The notes under the pieces are model-generated. The model ran no database searches. It saw only the letters and a program-made list of their open reading frames with translations, and was not told the DNA's origin. A stretch of 6,269 nt of DNA from a bacterium (GTDB lineage Bacteria; Desulfobacterota; UBA8473), in assembly GCA_009773075.1 (NCBI GenBank), contig WOUX01000289.1:1-6269 (forward strand). The letters run 5' to 3'. Made by a program: the position numbers and the translations under genes. Shown here in pieces: positions 6,269 through 6,269 of this stretch; the stretch's first letter is position 1; the number at the start of each line of letters is the position of its first letter.

Positions 6269-6269
6269 T

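Overview
The window looks like chromosomal sequence from a Gram-negative, probably anaerobic bacterium. LptD implies an outer membrane carrying LPS, and a DUF362/4Fe-4S ferredoxin protein is the kind of gene common in anaerobes. An uncultured Desulfobacterota- or Nitrospirota-like lineage would fit, but this is inference with low confidence. No rRNA, tRNA, CRISPR array or phage gene is visible.

Layout. The left half reads rightward: the 3' part of an APC-superfamily amino acid permease with a soluble C-terminal domain (from the left edge to 1636), a 97-base gap holding a likely sigma70-type promoter, and a YycJ-like metallo-beta-lactamase-fold hydrolase (about 1734-2531) that has no ATG, GTG or TTG at its true N-terminus. 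The right half reads leftward: the 3' end of a PIN-domain (VapC-like) gene cut by the right edge (6268-6053), lptD (5973-3841), and a DUF362 ferredoxin protein (3643-2537). The two halves converge, with only five bases between the hydrolase and DUF362 stop codons.

The most unusual structure lies between lptD and the DUF362 gene (3670-3844). It is a 175-base element with perfect 16-base inverted ends. Each end runs inward as heptad-phased repeats of the type GTTCACG around an AT-rich core, and the element is flanked by near-identical 8-base direct repeats (CTTTTGGT and TTTTTGGT). This resembles a small non-autonomous (MITE-like) insertion. Its right arm contains the lptD stop codon, so lptD may have acquired its present end from it.

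The functions are mostly unrelated housekeeping: outer-membrane LPS assembly (LptD), amino acid uptake (APC permease), a probable nucleic-acid or phosphoester hydrolase (MBL), an iron-sulfur protein of unknown role (DUF362) and a possible toxin RNase (PIN). I see no new multi-gene defence or biosynthetic system here. The items worth following are the MITE-like element and the missing start codon of the MBL gene.
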